DNA of 64,000 nucleotides, from assembly GCF_000381925.1 (NCBI RefSeq), contig NZ_KB907308.1:248001-312000 (forward strand), in the 5' to 3' direction. Positions 1-8,065 of this stretch are shown piece after piece. Both the position numbers and the translations under genes were made by a program. The notes below the pieces were generated by a model. It did not search any database and was not told the DNA's origin. It saw nothing but the letters and a program-made list of their open reading frames with translations. The first letter of the stretch is position 1. Each line of letters opens with the position of its first letter. This DNA comes from Nocardia sp. BMG111209. Its GTDB lineage: Bacteria > Actinomycetota > Actinomycetes > Mycobacteriales > Mycobacteriaceae.

Positions 1-315
1 GGCGTCCACCGCACAGTCGAGGAGATGGGCCTGCCACCAGTAACACCATTTCAGGAACGACTGGTCGAGCAGGGCCGCGGGCCAGGTGAGGGTGCCGAGT
101 TGCGCCGACGATCGACCCCAGAGGGTGCGGACATGACGTTCGGCGATCGCCTGCTCGGCCAGTTCCGCCCGCTTCACGGGCTCCTCCGGCCCGGCCGACG
201 CGATCGGCGTGATGGCCGCCGCCTGCGTGGGCTGGGCGACCGTGGTGAGCGCGACCGCCGCCCCGGCCGCCCACAGCACACTGCGTCTGCTGATCCGCTG
301 GTCGTGCAGACCCAT
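1..315 (-). CDS. Secreted glycoside hydrolase family 76-like protein, N-terminal part (runs off left edge)
   Basis: Only the first 105 codons lie in the window. The ATG at 315 gives a twin-arginine-type export signal (RISRRSVL, then an Ala-rich hydrophobic stretch to about residue 32). The mature part begins with AEQAIAERHVRTLWG and continues to WWQAHLLDC near the edge; both resemble the opening of actinobacterial GH76 proteins (alpha-1,6-mannanase type), which act on extracellular or cell-wall mannans. Family assignment rests on recognising these two stretches; catalytic Asp residues of GH76 would lie outside the window. Upstream on the same strand is a separate oxidoreductase gene, so this may be the end of a short transcription unit. 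Confidence 0.7.
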   Translation of the reverse strand, partial: MGLHDQRISRRSVLWAAGAAVALTTVAQPTQAAAITPIASAGPEEPVKRAELAEQAIAERHVRTLWGRSSAQLGTLTWPAALLDQSFLKWCYWWQAHLLDCAVDA

Positions 316-451
316 CCGCTCGGACTCCTCCACTGCGCAACACGGAACCCGTGGAGGACATTCTATCGTGCGACCGGCGTCACAGTGCTGAGAGGATCAC
401 CACTGCGACGGTCGCCGCGGACTTCGGTTGTACGTTGAAACAAGCTGTCGC

Positions 452-1516
452 TCAGTCGATCTCGCCGCCGGAATCGCCGCCGGGCCGGATGGTGACGGCG
501 ATCTGCCCCCTGGCCCGGTGCCCGAGCATGTGCGTGATCGCGGCGGCGGCCTCGGCGAGCGGATAGGTCCGTTCGATGATCACCTTGACATCGCCGGACG
601 CCAGGAGTGCGGCGAGATCGCGCAGGTTGCCGCGATCGGGGACGCAGGTGACGCTGCGGACATCGGCCGAGCCGAGGCCCATCAGGTGGGCCCGGCCGAT
701 TCTCGGCAGGCCGCCGAAGAGGCCGGCGGCATTCCCGATGCTGTTGGGGATGAACGTTCCGGTGGGCGTCAGCAGGGCGGCGTTCGCGGCGGGCGAGTGG
801 TTCAGCACGTTGTCCAGGATCGCGTCGTATCGCTGTGCGCCGCGGGTGTAGTCGTCGCGGGTGTAGTCGACGACCTCGTCGGCGCCCAGCGACCGCACGA
901 ATTCGACGTTGCGGGTGCTGCACACGCCGGTGACGTGCGCGCCGAGGGTCTTGGCGATCTGGATCGCGAATGTGCCGACGCCGCCGGAGGCGCCGTTGAT
1001 CAGGATCCGCTTCCCGGGCCCGGCCCGGCTCACGTCGCGCACCGCGAGCAGCGCCGTGATTCCCGACATCACCGCGGCGCCGGCCTCCTCGAAGGTGAGT
1101 TCGGCGGGTTTGGCGATCAGCCGATCGGCCGACGCGAGCGCGAATTCCGCGAAGGTGCCGGGCCGCGATTTCGTGCCCCATTGGGAACCGAACACCTCGT
1201 CGCCGATGCGGAGGTCGGTCACATTCTTTCCCGTCGCGGCGACGACGCCCGCGATATCGCTGCCGCGCACCGGCGCCGCCGGGCGCCGCAGCCCGGACTG
1301 CAGCCGCAGGAGATAGGGAACACCCTGCACCGCAAGCCAATCCGGGGTGTTCACGCTGGTGGCCCGCATCCGCACCAGGACCTCGTCGTCGCCGGGTACG
1401 GGCCGGGCGATCTCGGCCGGGGCCAGTACCTGTTCCGGTGCGCCGTAACGGTTCTGGACGATCGCGGTCATCGCGGTGTCGCGGGCGCTGCCGAGGGCTT
1501 TCGTCGATTCCGACAC
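452..1516 (-). CDS. Zinc-independent medium-chain dehydrogenase (quinone oxidoreductase-like)
   Basis: A 354-residue member of the medium-chain dehydrogenase/reductase superfamily. The N-terminal GroES-like half holds RGSDIAGVVAATG, and the Rossmann half has the NAD(P)-binding stretch GASGGVGTFAIQIAK near residue 155. The Cys ligands of zinc-dependent alcohol dehydrogenases are not visible, so it probably reduces quinones or enones with NADPH. The GTG at 1516 is preferred because AAGGAGG sits a few bases before it; a longer reading to 1570 has no such site. The C-terminal GHRARGQIAVTI is typical of the group. Substrate unknown. Confidence 0.85.
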   Translation of the reverse strand: MSESTKALGSARDTAMTAIVQNRYGAPEQVLAPAEIARPVPGDDEVLVRMRATSVNTPDWLAVQGVPYLLRLQSGLRRPAAPVRGSDIAGVVAATGKNVTDLRIGDEVFGSQWGTKSRPGTFAEFALASADRLIAKPAELTFEEAGAAVMSGITALLAVRDVSRAGPGKRILINGASGGVGTFAIQIAKTLGAHVTGVCSTRNVEFVRSLGADEVVDYTRDDYTRGAQRYDAILDNVLNHSPAANAALLTPTGTFIPNSIGNAAGLFGGLPRIGRAHLMGLGSADVRSVTCVPDRGNLRDLAALLASGDVKVIIERTYPLAEAAAAITHMLGHRARGQIAVTIRPGGDSGGEID

Positions 1517-1644
1517 GATTTCCTCCTTCGATGGTTCCTCACCATCGTGGCGATCCGCGCCGGTGCGCACATCGGGCGAGCGGCCCGATCCCGATCGGCC
1601 GATACGCCGATGCGGCGGTGGTACTTTCGGCCGATCGGCGTCGC

Positions 1645-2310
1645 TCAGCGCCGGACCCGGTCGGTCTCGTAGGCCCAGATGACGAGTTCGACCCGATTGC
1701 GCACGCCGAGTTTGGCCATCAGGCTCGCGATGTGGGTCTTCACGGTGCTCAGGCTGATGTGCAGTTCCGTGGCGATCTCGCTGTTGGTGCGGCCGCGGGC
1801 CACAGCGGCCAGCACGTGCTCCTCCCGTTCGGTCAGTGTGCCGGCCGATCGGTGTTGGGCCGCAGCCGGTTCGGAGCCGACGAAGGCGGCCAGCAGGCGT
1901 GCGGTGACACTCGGGGCGATCAGCGCGTCACCGCGCGCGGCGGCGTGCACGGCCTGGGCGAGCAGCACGGGTCCGGCCTCCTTCAGCAGGAATCCGCGCG
2001 CCCCCGCCCGCAGCGCGGCGTAGACGTACTCGTCGAGATCGAAGGTGGTGATCACCACCACCGCAAGCGGATCCGCGACCGCCGGACCGGCGAGCCGGCG
2101 GGTGGCCTCGATACCGTCCAGGCCGGGCATGCGAATATCGAACAGGCACACGTCGGGCCGTCGTTCCAGGGCGAGCCGGACGGCCTGTTCGCCGTCCGCC
2201 GCCGCGCCGATCACCTCGATACCGGGCTGCGCGTCGAGGATCATCGCCAGTCCGGTGCGGACGATCTCCTGGTCGTCGGCGACCAGCACCCGCAGCGCGG
2301 GAGCGTTCAT
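1645..2310 (-). CDS. NarL/LuxR-family response regulator
   Basis: A 221-residue two-component regulator. The receiver domain has acidic residues in VADDQ, the probable phosphoacceptor Asp58 in CLFDIRMPGLDG, and the conserved Lys in FLLKEAG. The C-terminal third is a LuxR-type helix-turn-helix (LTEREEHVLAAVARG through STVKTHIASLMAKLGV). The ATG overlaps the stop of the upstream kinase gene by 4 bp (ATGA), so the pair is translationally coupled. A longer start at 2352 would add an Arg-rich leader and is disfavoured. Targets cannot be told from the window; no obvious transporter sits beside it. Confidence 0.92.
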   Translation of the reverse strand: MNAPALRVLVADDQEIVRTGLAMILDAQPGIEVIGAAADGEQAVRLALERRPDVCLFDIRMPGLDGIEATRRLAGPAVADPLAVVVITTFDLDEYVYAALRAGARGFLLKEAGPVLLAQAVHAAARGDALIAPSVTARLLAAFVGSEPAAAQHRSAGTLTEREEHVLAAVARGRTNSEIATELHISLSTVKTHIASLMAKLGVRNRVELVIWAYETDRVRR

Positions 2311-3455
2311 CGCGCCGCCCCCTCGCGGGGCAGTACGGCGGTCACGGTCCATCCGCGGCCCGGATCCGGTCCGGCCTCACAGGTACCGCCGAGCAGGACG
2401 GCTCGTTCGGCCATGCCGATCAGCCCGTATCCGGGGGATCCGGTCACGAACGCGCGGCCGGGATCACCGTCGTCGCGGACGCGCAGTCGCACCACCGTCT
2501 CGTCGGCGTCGATCCGCACCTCGACGCGAGTCGCGTTGCGCGCGTGGCGCATCGCGTTGGTGACCGCTTCCTGGGCCATGCGGTACAGCGCGGTGCCGAC
2601 GGTCGCGGGCAGATCGCCGATCCCGTCGCCGATCTCGACCGCCACGGCGGGACCGCTACCGGCAAGTCCGGCGAGTCGTTGCAGATCGGCGAGACCCGGA
2701 GTGGGAAAACAGTTTTCGTCGTCGTCCGGCCGGTCCCGGCGCAGCGCGCGCACGATCGAGCGCATCTCCGTCAGCGTGCGCGCGGCCTCGGTCTCGATCA
2801 GCCGCAGCGCGTCGCCGGCGGCGCCGGAGGTGGACTCCGCGGTCGCGAGCCCGGCCTGCGCGCGGATCGCGATCGCCGACACGTGATGTGCGACGGTGTC
2901 GTGCAGGTCGCGGGCCAGCCGTTCCCGCTCGACCAGCTTGATCTGATCGAGTTCACGCACCTTCGCCCGAGCCCGATAGCGGAACGCCGCGCCCAGCGCC
3001 ACGGTCGAGACCAGCACGAACAATCCGGCGGCGGCGTCGGCGCCGCGCAGATCCGCCGCGACGATCCCGATCCCCGGGCCGGCCACCACCACGACCGAAC
3101 CCAGCACGATCGCGCGCCCGGACCCCCACCGGTACAACGCGTACGGCAGCAGCAGGACCGCTCCCTCGACAGCGATGTTCGATTGCGCGCCGCCGAGCAG
3201 TACCGTCGCCGCGGCCGAGCCGCCGAATGCGAGGGTGATCATCGGCAGCGGCCGGCTACGCCGCCACAACAGCGTCAGCATCATGCCGACGACGACCGGC
3301 AGCCAGATCGCCCGGTACGGAACATTGTGCCGCACAGTGCCTTCGACGATCGCCACCGCCACGAGGACCAGCACCAGCAACCGGTCGCGCCACGACCGCG
3401 CCGGCACATCCGGCGCGGCGGGCTCGAACCATATCGACCGGAACAGACCACGCAC
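2307..3455 (-). CDS. DesK/NarX-type sensor histidine kinase
   Basis: A 382-residue membrane kinase. Several hydrophobic segments lie between residues 25 and 160, followed by a HisKA_3 dimerisation motif ERERLARDLHDTVAHHV with the probable phosphorylated His near residue 184. The ATPase domain has an N-box (YRMAQEAVTNAMRHA), a short G1-like DDGDPG and the G2 stretch GYGLIGMAERAVLLGG. It is transcribed just before, and overlaps by 4 bp, a LuxR-family regulator, which is its obvious partner. There is no large extracytoplasmic loop, so the signal is probably sensed in or at the membrane. Confidence 0.9.
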   Translation of the reverse strand: MRGLFRSIWFEPAAPDVPARSWRDRLLVLVLVAVAIVEGTVRHNVPYRAIWLPVVVGMMLTLLWRRSRPLPMITLAFGGSAAATVLLGGAQSNIAVEGAVLLLPYALYRWGSGRAIVLGSVVVVAGPGIGIVAADLRGADAAAGLFVLVSTVALGAAFRYRARAKVRELDQIKLVERERLARDLHDTVAHHVSAIAIRAQAGLATAESTSGAAGDALRLIETEAARTLTEMRSIVRALRRDRPDDDENCFPTPGLADLQRLAGLAGSGPAVAVEIGDGIGDLPATVGTALYRMAQEAVTNAMRHARNATRVEVRIDADETVVRLRVRDDGDPGRAFVTGSPGYGLIGMAERAVLLGGTCEAGPDPGRGWTVTAVLPREGAAR

Positions 3456-3569
3456 ACCCCCATGATGGCCCGCAACGTCCGCCGGCGGAACCGGTGCCGG
3501 TCGCGGGCCGCGGCGCCGACGGGATCACCGCGCGGTCCGCCGGGTTCACCGCACAGTAGGGATCGCCGC

Positions 3570-4388
3570 TCAGTCCCACCACAACTGCCACAGCGGGGCC
3601 GCGGTCTGCGGTTTGAGGTTGTCCAGGGTTTCCACCCCTTGGTAGACCGAGTCCGGGCAGTACAGATGATGTTCCAGGGCGACGGTGAGCGCGTCGGGGT
3701 CGGTGCGGGGCGGGGCGTCCACCCGCAGCGTGATGGTGTCGAGCCCGAGGGCGAGCAGTTCGGCCCGCCAGTGCCCGGCCCAGCGGTGCAGCATCGCCGC
3801 GTGGTCCGCCCCACCGAGGTCGTAGTTGCACGCGCCCCACCAGTTCAGCAGGTACGGCACCAGCCAGGGGGCCGGCGCGGGGACCAGGGTGAGGGCGGCG
3901 AACTCGTCGCCGACGACCGCCCAGGCATCGGCCCAGCCGAATCCGGCGTGGTCGAGGTCGTCACTGGTCAGCGGCCGGGGTGAGCGCGGGAAGTCGGCGC
4001 CGTCCCGCGTGGCGGCCGTATAGGCGCGGTCCAGCCAGCGCACCCCGTCCCATTCCCCGGGCCCGATCGCCGGTCCGGCGGTGCGCACGGCCTCTTCCAG
4101 GCCGTCGAAGGTGCGCGGCTCGGTGAGCACCGGCCACCACCCGGTCCCCGGGAACCAGTCGCGCGCGGCGGTCCACAGGTCGGCGGCCGGATAGCCCGGT
4201 TCCACCTCGCCGGACCAGATGGGCTGCCCCGCCACGGTTCTCCCGATCACCCGCATAGCGGGCAGCGGCACGCCCAGCGCGCCGAACACCTGGGCCGGAT
4301 CGCCCTCGGGTACGGGCACTTCCGCGGTTGCCGACGGGCGATCCGGGCGAAACGGGGGCGCGGGCAGGTCCTCGAACATGTCCGGCAT
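3570..4388 (-). CDS. DUF4253 domain protein
   Basis: A 272-residue soluble protein with no signal peptide or membrane segment. The C-terminal half (VPYLLNWWGACNYD, then ALTVALEHHLYCPDSVYQG and a Trp-rich end LWQLWWD) matches the pattern of DUF4253, a domain of unknown biochemical function found in actinobacteria. The middle carries repeated Trp residues in FPGTGWWPVL. It stands alone: the upstream region on the same strand is a 600-bp gap, and the downstream kinase has its own start. No function is proposed. Confidence 0.75.
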   Translation of the reverse strand: MPDMFEDLPAPPFRPDRPSATAEVPVPEGDPAQVFGALGVPLPAMRVIGRTVAGQPIWSGEVEPGYPAADLWTAARDWFPGTGWWPVLTEPRTFDGLEEAVRTAGPAIGPGEWDGVRWLDRAYTAATRDGADFPRSPRPLTSDDLDHAGFGWADAWAVVGDEFAALTLVPAPAPWLVPYLLNWWGACNYDLGGADHAAMLHRWAGHWRAELLALGLDTITLRVDAPPRTDPDALTVALEHHLYCPDSVYQGVETLDNLKPQTAAPLWQLWWD

Positions 4389-5000
4389 TCAATCAGTGAC
4401 CACCGACACGGACACATCCCGGGTCGAGTGGGATCGTCGCCGCTCGGATTCGGACCCGCGGGCGTACGACCGCCGCCGCGGCGGCGGCGCGGACTCCGGC
4501 GGCACAATTCGCCGGCAACGGCGGCAGACGCCGACTCCGACGCGCCGTACGAGAACGCGCGGTGAACGTTCGACGACCATTCCCCGGCTCGCGGACGAGA
4601 ACGCGGAGACGGTCACCACCGAACGGTCGGACGGAAATTCGGTGGCCCGAAAAAGAAGGTGGCAAATATTCGCACGGGACGTTTGGACCGGCCCCCGATG
4701 GTTACTCGTGCTGCCGCCTCCGCACCTGCCCACCCCTTGTATGCAGCACTGTTCCAGAGCAGGTGAAATGGCTTTACAGAAACGGGTCGGCGTGTCGTAC
4801 CCACCGGACTGATCCGTCCGAATTCCCTGAATGTCCAGTTTGGTTTCCACCCCACCCAAAGGAGCGTACAGCAATTTGTCAGTAAATATCCAGAATTCTG
4901 TGACGCGGCGCGGGTAACTATTGTTTTATTGATTTGCAGCGACATAGCGTCATCGATGTCACTGTGAGATCTCCATCGAATGCGGGAGGGGGTGAAGACA
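4389..5000. other. Long gene-free region upstream of a 19-codon ORF
   Basis: No convincing protein gene of normal size is seen in these 612 bases. The left half is as GC-rich as its surroundings. From about 4640 onward, and strongly at 4860-4960, it becomes AT-richer than anything nearby, which suggests a control region or acquired DNA. It divides the leftward DUF4253 gene from the rightward 19-codon ORF at 5001. Confidence 0.6.
4921..4950 (+). promoter_or_regulatory. Candidate promoter for the 19-codon ORF
   Basis: TTGTTT at 4921-4926 and TAGCGT at 4945-4950 are separated by 18 bases and lie in the AT-richest stretch of the region, about 50 bases before the small ORF. An inverted repeat, GACAT-N10-ATGTC at 4941-4960, straddles the expected transcription start and could be an operator. 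This is a visual match to a housekeeping-type promoter only. Confidence 0.35.
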
Positions 5001-5060
5001 ATGATCCTCGGATTCCTCGGCACGCTGCTGGCGACGCTGCTCGCGCTGATCGGGCTGTAA
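5001..5060 (+). CDS. 19-residue hydrophobic peptide (small ORF)
   Basis: An ATG-TAA frame encodes MILGFLGTLLATLLALIGL, an uncharged, Leu/Gly-rich peptide long enough for a single membrane helix. Three things support it as a real gene: a strong ribosome site (GGGAGGGGG, ending 8 bases before the ATG), a 7-bp hairpin 8 bases after the stop, and an AT-rich region with a promoter-like pair upstream. It resembles in composition small membrane toxins, temporin-like peptides or signalling peptides, but no family is recognised. It may also be a leader peptide, although no downstream gene on this strand follows. Confidence 0.5.
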   Translation: MILGFLGTLLATLLALIGL

Positions 5061-5068
5061 GCGCCATG

Positions 5069-5090
5069 GGCCGGGGAAATGAGCCCGGCC
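5069..5090 (+). terminator. Hairpin just after the 19-codon ORF
   Basis: GGCCGGG (5069-5075), an 8-base loop, then CCCGGCC (5084-5090). The stem is perfect and starts 8 bases after the TAA of the small ORF. There is no T-run, which is common for actinobacterial terminators. Confidence 0.5.
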
Positions 5091-5174
5091 GGCGGCCCGT
5101 CAGCAGGCCACCGACCGGATAACGACCCTCATTCGAGCCATCCCGAGAGTCGTTGCTCATGGTAGACCCGGCCG

Positions 5175-5207
5175 ACCGCCCGCCACGGAACTTCCGTGGC
5201 GGGCGGT
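5175..5207. terminator. Strong palindromic hairpin, probable bidirectional terminator
   Basis: A 16-base arm (5175-5190, starting ACCGCCCGCCACGG) is followed after one base by its exact complement (5192-5207). An outer pair GGTAGA (5161-5166) and TCTACC (5214-5219) could extend the stem. It lies between the rightward 19-codon ORF and the leftward response regulator gene ending at 5324, where both transcripts need to stop. Confidence 0.7.
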
Positions 5208-5323
5208 TGCCGCTCTACCGAAAGCCGCACGTCACAGCGCATTTCACCGAGGCCACGACTCCCGAATAGTCGCGAGTCGCCGGTACCCGGCGTGTCGCCA
5301 CGCTCGGGCTCGGCACCGGCCCG

Positions 5324-5785
5324 TCAGGGGTTGACGTGGGCCACCGGGGACGGTGGCAGGCGCACGATGCGCAGGAAGAAATTGTCGATCTGCCGGACGG
5401 CGGCGAGGAACTGGGTCAGGTCGACGGGCTTGGTGACGTAGGCGTTGGCACGCAGCTGATACGAGCGGAGGATGTCCTCCTCGAGCGCCGAGGTGGTGAG
5501 CACCACGATGGGGATCGAGGCGAGTTCCGGATCGGATTTGATGCGCTGCAACACTTCCCGGCCGTCGTATTTGGGCAGGTTCAGATCCAGCAGGATCAGG
5601 TCCGGGGTGGGAACGGTGATGTGGGCGCCGCGCCGATAGAGGAAGTCCAGCGCCTCGGCGCCGTCCCGGGCCACATATAATCGGTTCTGGATCTTGTTGT
5701 CCTCGAACGCTTCCCGGGTGATGAGTACGTCCGCGGGGTCGTCCTCCACCAGCAGGATCGTGATGGCGGTGGCGGGATCGGTCAC
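5324..5785 (-). CDS. CheY/Rcp1-like single-domain response regulator
   Basis: A 153-residue protein that is only a receiver domain: acidic pair in LLVEDDPAD, probable phosphoacceptor Asp67 in LILLDLNLPKYDG, and the conserved Lys in VTKPVDL. There is no DNA-binding domain, so it must act through protein contacts, as Rcp1-type partners of phytochrome-like kinases do. The GTG at 5785 overlaps the kinase stop by 4 bp (GTGA); a longer in-frame reading to 6190 runs through the kinase gene in another frame and is rejected. Confidence 0.9.
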   Translation of the reverse strand: MTDPATAITILLVEDDPADVLITREAFEDNKIQNRLYVARDGAEALDFLYRRGAHITVPTPDLILLDLNLPKYDGREVLQRIKSDPELASIPIVVLTTSALEEDILRSYQLRANAYVTKPVDLTQFLAAVRQIDNFFLRIVRLPPSPVAHVNP

Positions 5786-7443
5786 TGGACTGCTCCTTCG
5801 GGGGCCGCGGCGGGTTCGCCGGAATCGGTGGCAGGATCGCCGGTTTCGCCGATTTCCGTGGCCGGCAGGGTGAATACGATACGGGTACCGTCGCCGGTGT
5901 AGCCGGTGTCGACGTGGATCTCGCCACCGTGTTGTTCGACGATCTTGCGGCACAGGGCAAGTCCGACACCGGTACCCGTATAGGTGTCGCGGGTGTGCAG
6001 GCGCTGGAAGATCACGAAGACCTTCTCCGCGAATTCGGGGGCGATGCCGATCCCGTTGTCGGTGACCTCGAATCGCCACATCTCGGGCCGGTCCGGTTCC
6101 GCGGCGGAGATCCGGGCGGCGGTGACGGTGACCACCGGGGCGAGATCGGGGCGGTGGAATTTGATCGCGTTGCCCAGCAGGTTCTGCCACAGCATGCCCA
6201 GCAGTACGCGATCCCCGATCACCTGCGGCAGATCCGCGGGATGGTCGATGCGGGCGCCGGACTCCTCGATCGCGGCGGCGAGATTGCCCACGGCCGCATC
6301 GAGCACCGGTGACAACGCGACGGGCTCGCGGGCGTCGTGGACGCGACCGACCCGGGAGAACGCGAGCAGGTCGTTGATGAGGGTCTGCATACGTTTGGCG
6401 CCGTCGACCGCGTAGTGGATGTATTGGCGGCCGCGGTCGTCGATCACCTCGCTGTAGCGTTTCTCCAGCATCTGGCAGAACGAGGCGACCTTGCGCAGCG
6501 GCTCCTGCAGATCGTGGGACGCGACGTAGGCGAACTGTTCGAGTTCGTTGTTGGACCGCTGCAATTCGATCGTGCGGGCGTCGAGCTCCCGGGCCTGACG
6601 GGCCAGCTCCTCGCCCTGCCGCCGCGAATCCTCCAGTGCCGCAACGATCCGCCGCCGCATGTTCTCCACGTCCTGCGCGACCGCGGACAGATCCGCGGGC
6701 CCGCGCACGGGAATCTCGTACTCGTAATCACCGTCGGCCACGCGCCGCGAGGCGGCCTGCAGCCCCGACATCGGCCGGGTCACCAGCACCCGCACCAGAA
6801 TCACCAGCGCCAGCCCGGCCAACAGGAACACCCCCACCAGCGCGCTCAGCACCACATCGCGCACCATCCGCACCCGCGACAGTTCGCTGTGCCCGCGCGC
6901 GGCCGCCCCGGCGAGGTCGTCGTCGAGGGCCGACCAGGTCGCGCGCAGCCGGTCGAACGCGACCTTGCCGGTATCGGTGTTGGCCCGGTTCAGGCCACGG
7001 GGTGTACCCGGCGTGACGCCGGCGACCACCGGCTCGGCGTAGTCGCGCTGCCAGGCCGCCGCGGCGGACTGCGCGACATCCAGATCGGTGACCAGCTCCG
7101 ACCGGCCTGCCAGCAGCCGCCGCAGGCGCGCCGCCGCCGCGGCCTCGTCCCGCCGGCCCTGCTCGTACGGTTCCAGGAACTGCCGGTCGGCGACCATCGT
7201 GTAACCGCGCACCCCGGTCTCCTGATCGATCAGCGCCGCCTGCATCCGGTACGACTCGGTCCGCGCCGGTTGGATCTGCTGCACCAGCTGATCCGACACC
7301 TTCGCGGTATGCGCGAGCAACCCCGCACCCACCCCGGTACCGATGATGACCAGTAACGCCATCAACCCCACCACCAGCACAAACCAGCCCTGCACCGTGA
7401 TTCGCCGCCACCCGCGCGGCGGCGACTGGATATCGCTATGCAT
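5782..7443 (-). CDS. CHASE3-HAMP sensor histidine kinase
   Basis: A 553-residue membrane kinase. A first helix (about residues 20-42) is followed by a CHASE3-like extracytoplasmic domain (ETGVRGYTMVADRQFLEPY), a second helix, a HAMP linker and a coiled coil. The HisKA motif is of the phytochrome-like type (FAYVASHDLQEPLRKVASF), and the ATPase domain has DNGIGIAPEF and TGVGLALCRKIV. ATG 7443 is preceded by GGAGAAG; an upstream start at 7497 is possible. It overlaps the CheY-like regulator by 4 bp. No chromophore-binding GAF/PHY domain is present, so the input is the CHASE3 sensor, not light. Confidence 0.9.
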   Translation of the reverse strand: MHSDIQSPPRGWRRITVQGWFVLVVGLMALLVIIGTGVGAGLLAHTAKVSDQLVQQIQPARTESYRMQAALIDQETGVRGYTMVADRQFLEPYEQGRRDEAAAAARLRRLLAGRSELVTDLDVAQSAAAAWQRDYAEPVVAGVTPGTPRGLNRANTDTGKVAFDRLRATWSALDDDLAGAAARGHSELSRVRMVRDVVLSALVGVFLLAGLALVILVRVLVTRPMSGLQAASRRVADGDYEYEIPVRGPADLSAVAQDVENMRRRIVAALEDSRRQGEELARQARELDARTIELQRSNNELEQFAYVASHDLQEPLRKVASFCQMLEKRYSEVIDDRGRQYIHYAVDGAKRMQTLINDLLAFSRVGRVHDAREPVALSPVLDAAVGNLAAAIEESGARIDHPADLPQVIGDRVLLGMLWQNLLGNAIKFHRPDLAPVVTVTAARISAAEPDRPEMWRFEVTDNGIGIAPEFAEKVFVIFQRLHTRDTYTGTGVGLALCRKIVEQHGGEIHVDTGYTGDGTRIVFTLPATEIGETGDPATDSGEPAAAPEGAVQ

Positions 7444-7618
7444 CAGTTGTGCTTCTCCACTGCCGAGCCGACCTATGGACACTACGCCACCCGGCACGAC
7501 CCCGGCCGGTGCGAACGCTGCCGCAACCCTATCCGGCCCTTACACCGCGACCGCGCCTCCCTCACGCAACCTTCCAGCCGCCGGAAGTTTCCCGATGCGC
7601 GGTCCGGTACGACATGAC

Positions 7619-7650
7619 GAAGGGCCGGGCGATAATTCGCCCGCCCCTTC
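7619..7650 (-). terminator. Hairpin terminator after the KGG-like stress gene
   Basis: GAAGGG-C-CGGGCG, loop ATAATT, then CGCCCG-C-CCCTTC: a 13-base stem with one C-C mismatch. It lies about 30 bases past the stop of the leftward gene at 7682 and upstream of the kinase gene. Confidence 0.7.
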
Positions 7651-7681
7651 GAATCACCACGCGGAGCGCGTGGCCGGTGGC

Positions 7682-7882
7682 TCAGCGGCCGCCGTGGCTG
7701 CGCTGCCCGCCGCGTGCCTTGGCTTCGGTGGGCTGGGCAGCCGCGCCCTTGCGGCCGGCCTCACGGGGATCGGCGGAATTCGGCCCACCGAAACTTCCCG
7801 TGCTGGCCCGGCCCCCGCGGCGGGCCTGCTCCGCGGTATCGCTCCGGTTGCCGAACTGACCAGGATTCTTCGGATCGGCCAT
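7682..7882 (-). CDS. Small KGG-type stress-induced protein
   Basis: A 66-residue, highly charged, Gly/Ala/Arg-rich protein without hydrophobic segments. The motif FGNRSDTAEQARRGGRAS near the start, followed by PREAGRKGAAA, resembles the repeated KGG motif of general stress proteins. The ATG at 7882 is chosen because AAGGAGG is placed 6 bases before it; a much longer reading upstream is not protein-like. Such proteins are probably disordered and stress-induced; their molecular role is not known. A hairpin terminator follows it. Confidence 0.75.
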   Translation of the reverse strand: MADPKNPGQFGNRSDTAEQARRGGRASTGSFGGPNSADPREAGRKGAAAQPTEAKARGGQRSHGGR

Positions 7883-8065
7883 GTCGAACCTCCTTCGATC
7901 GATCCTGCACATCGCGACGCGGTGTGTGCGCCACACTGACGTGCTACCCGGACGGCGGCGGGTTACTCGCCCGAAGCGGCGGTGCGTTCCCCCGGCGGAC
8001 TCGAACTCGCAACATCCGGTACCCGAGACCTGTATCGCTGCCATTCGGGCTGCGGCGAAAGGGAT

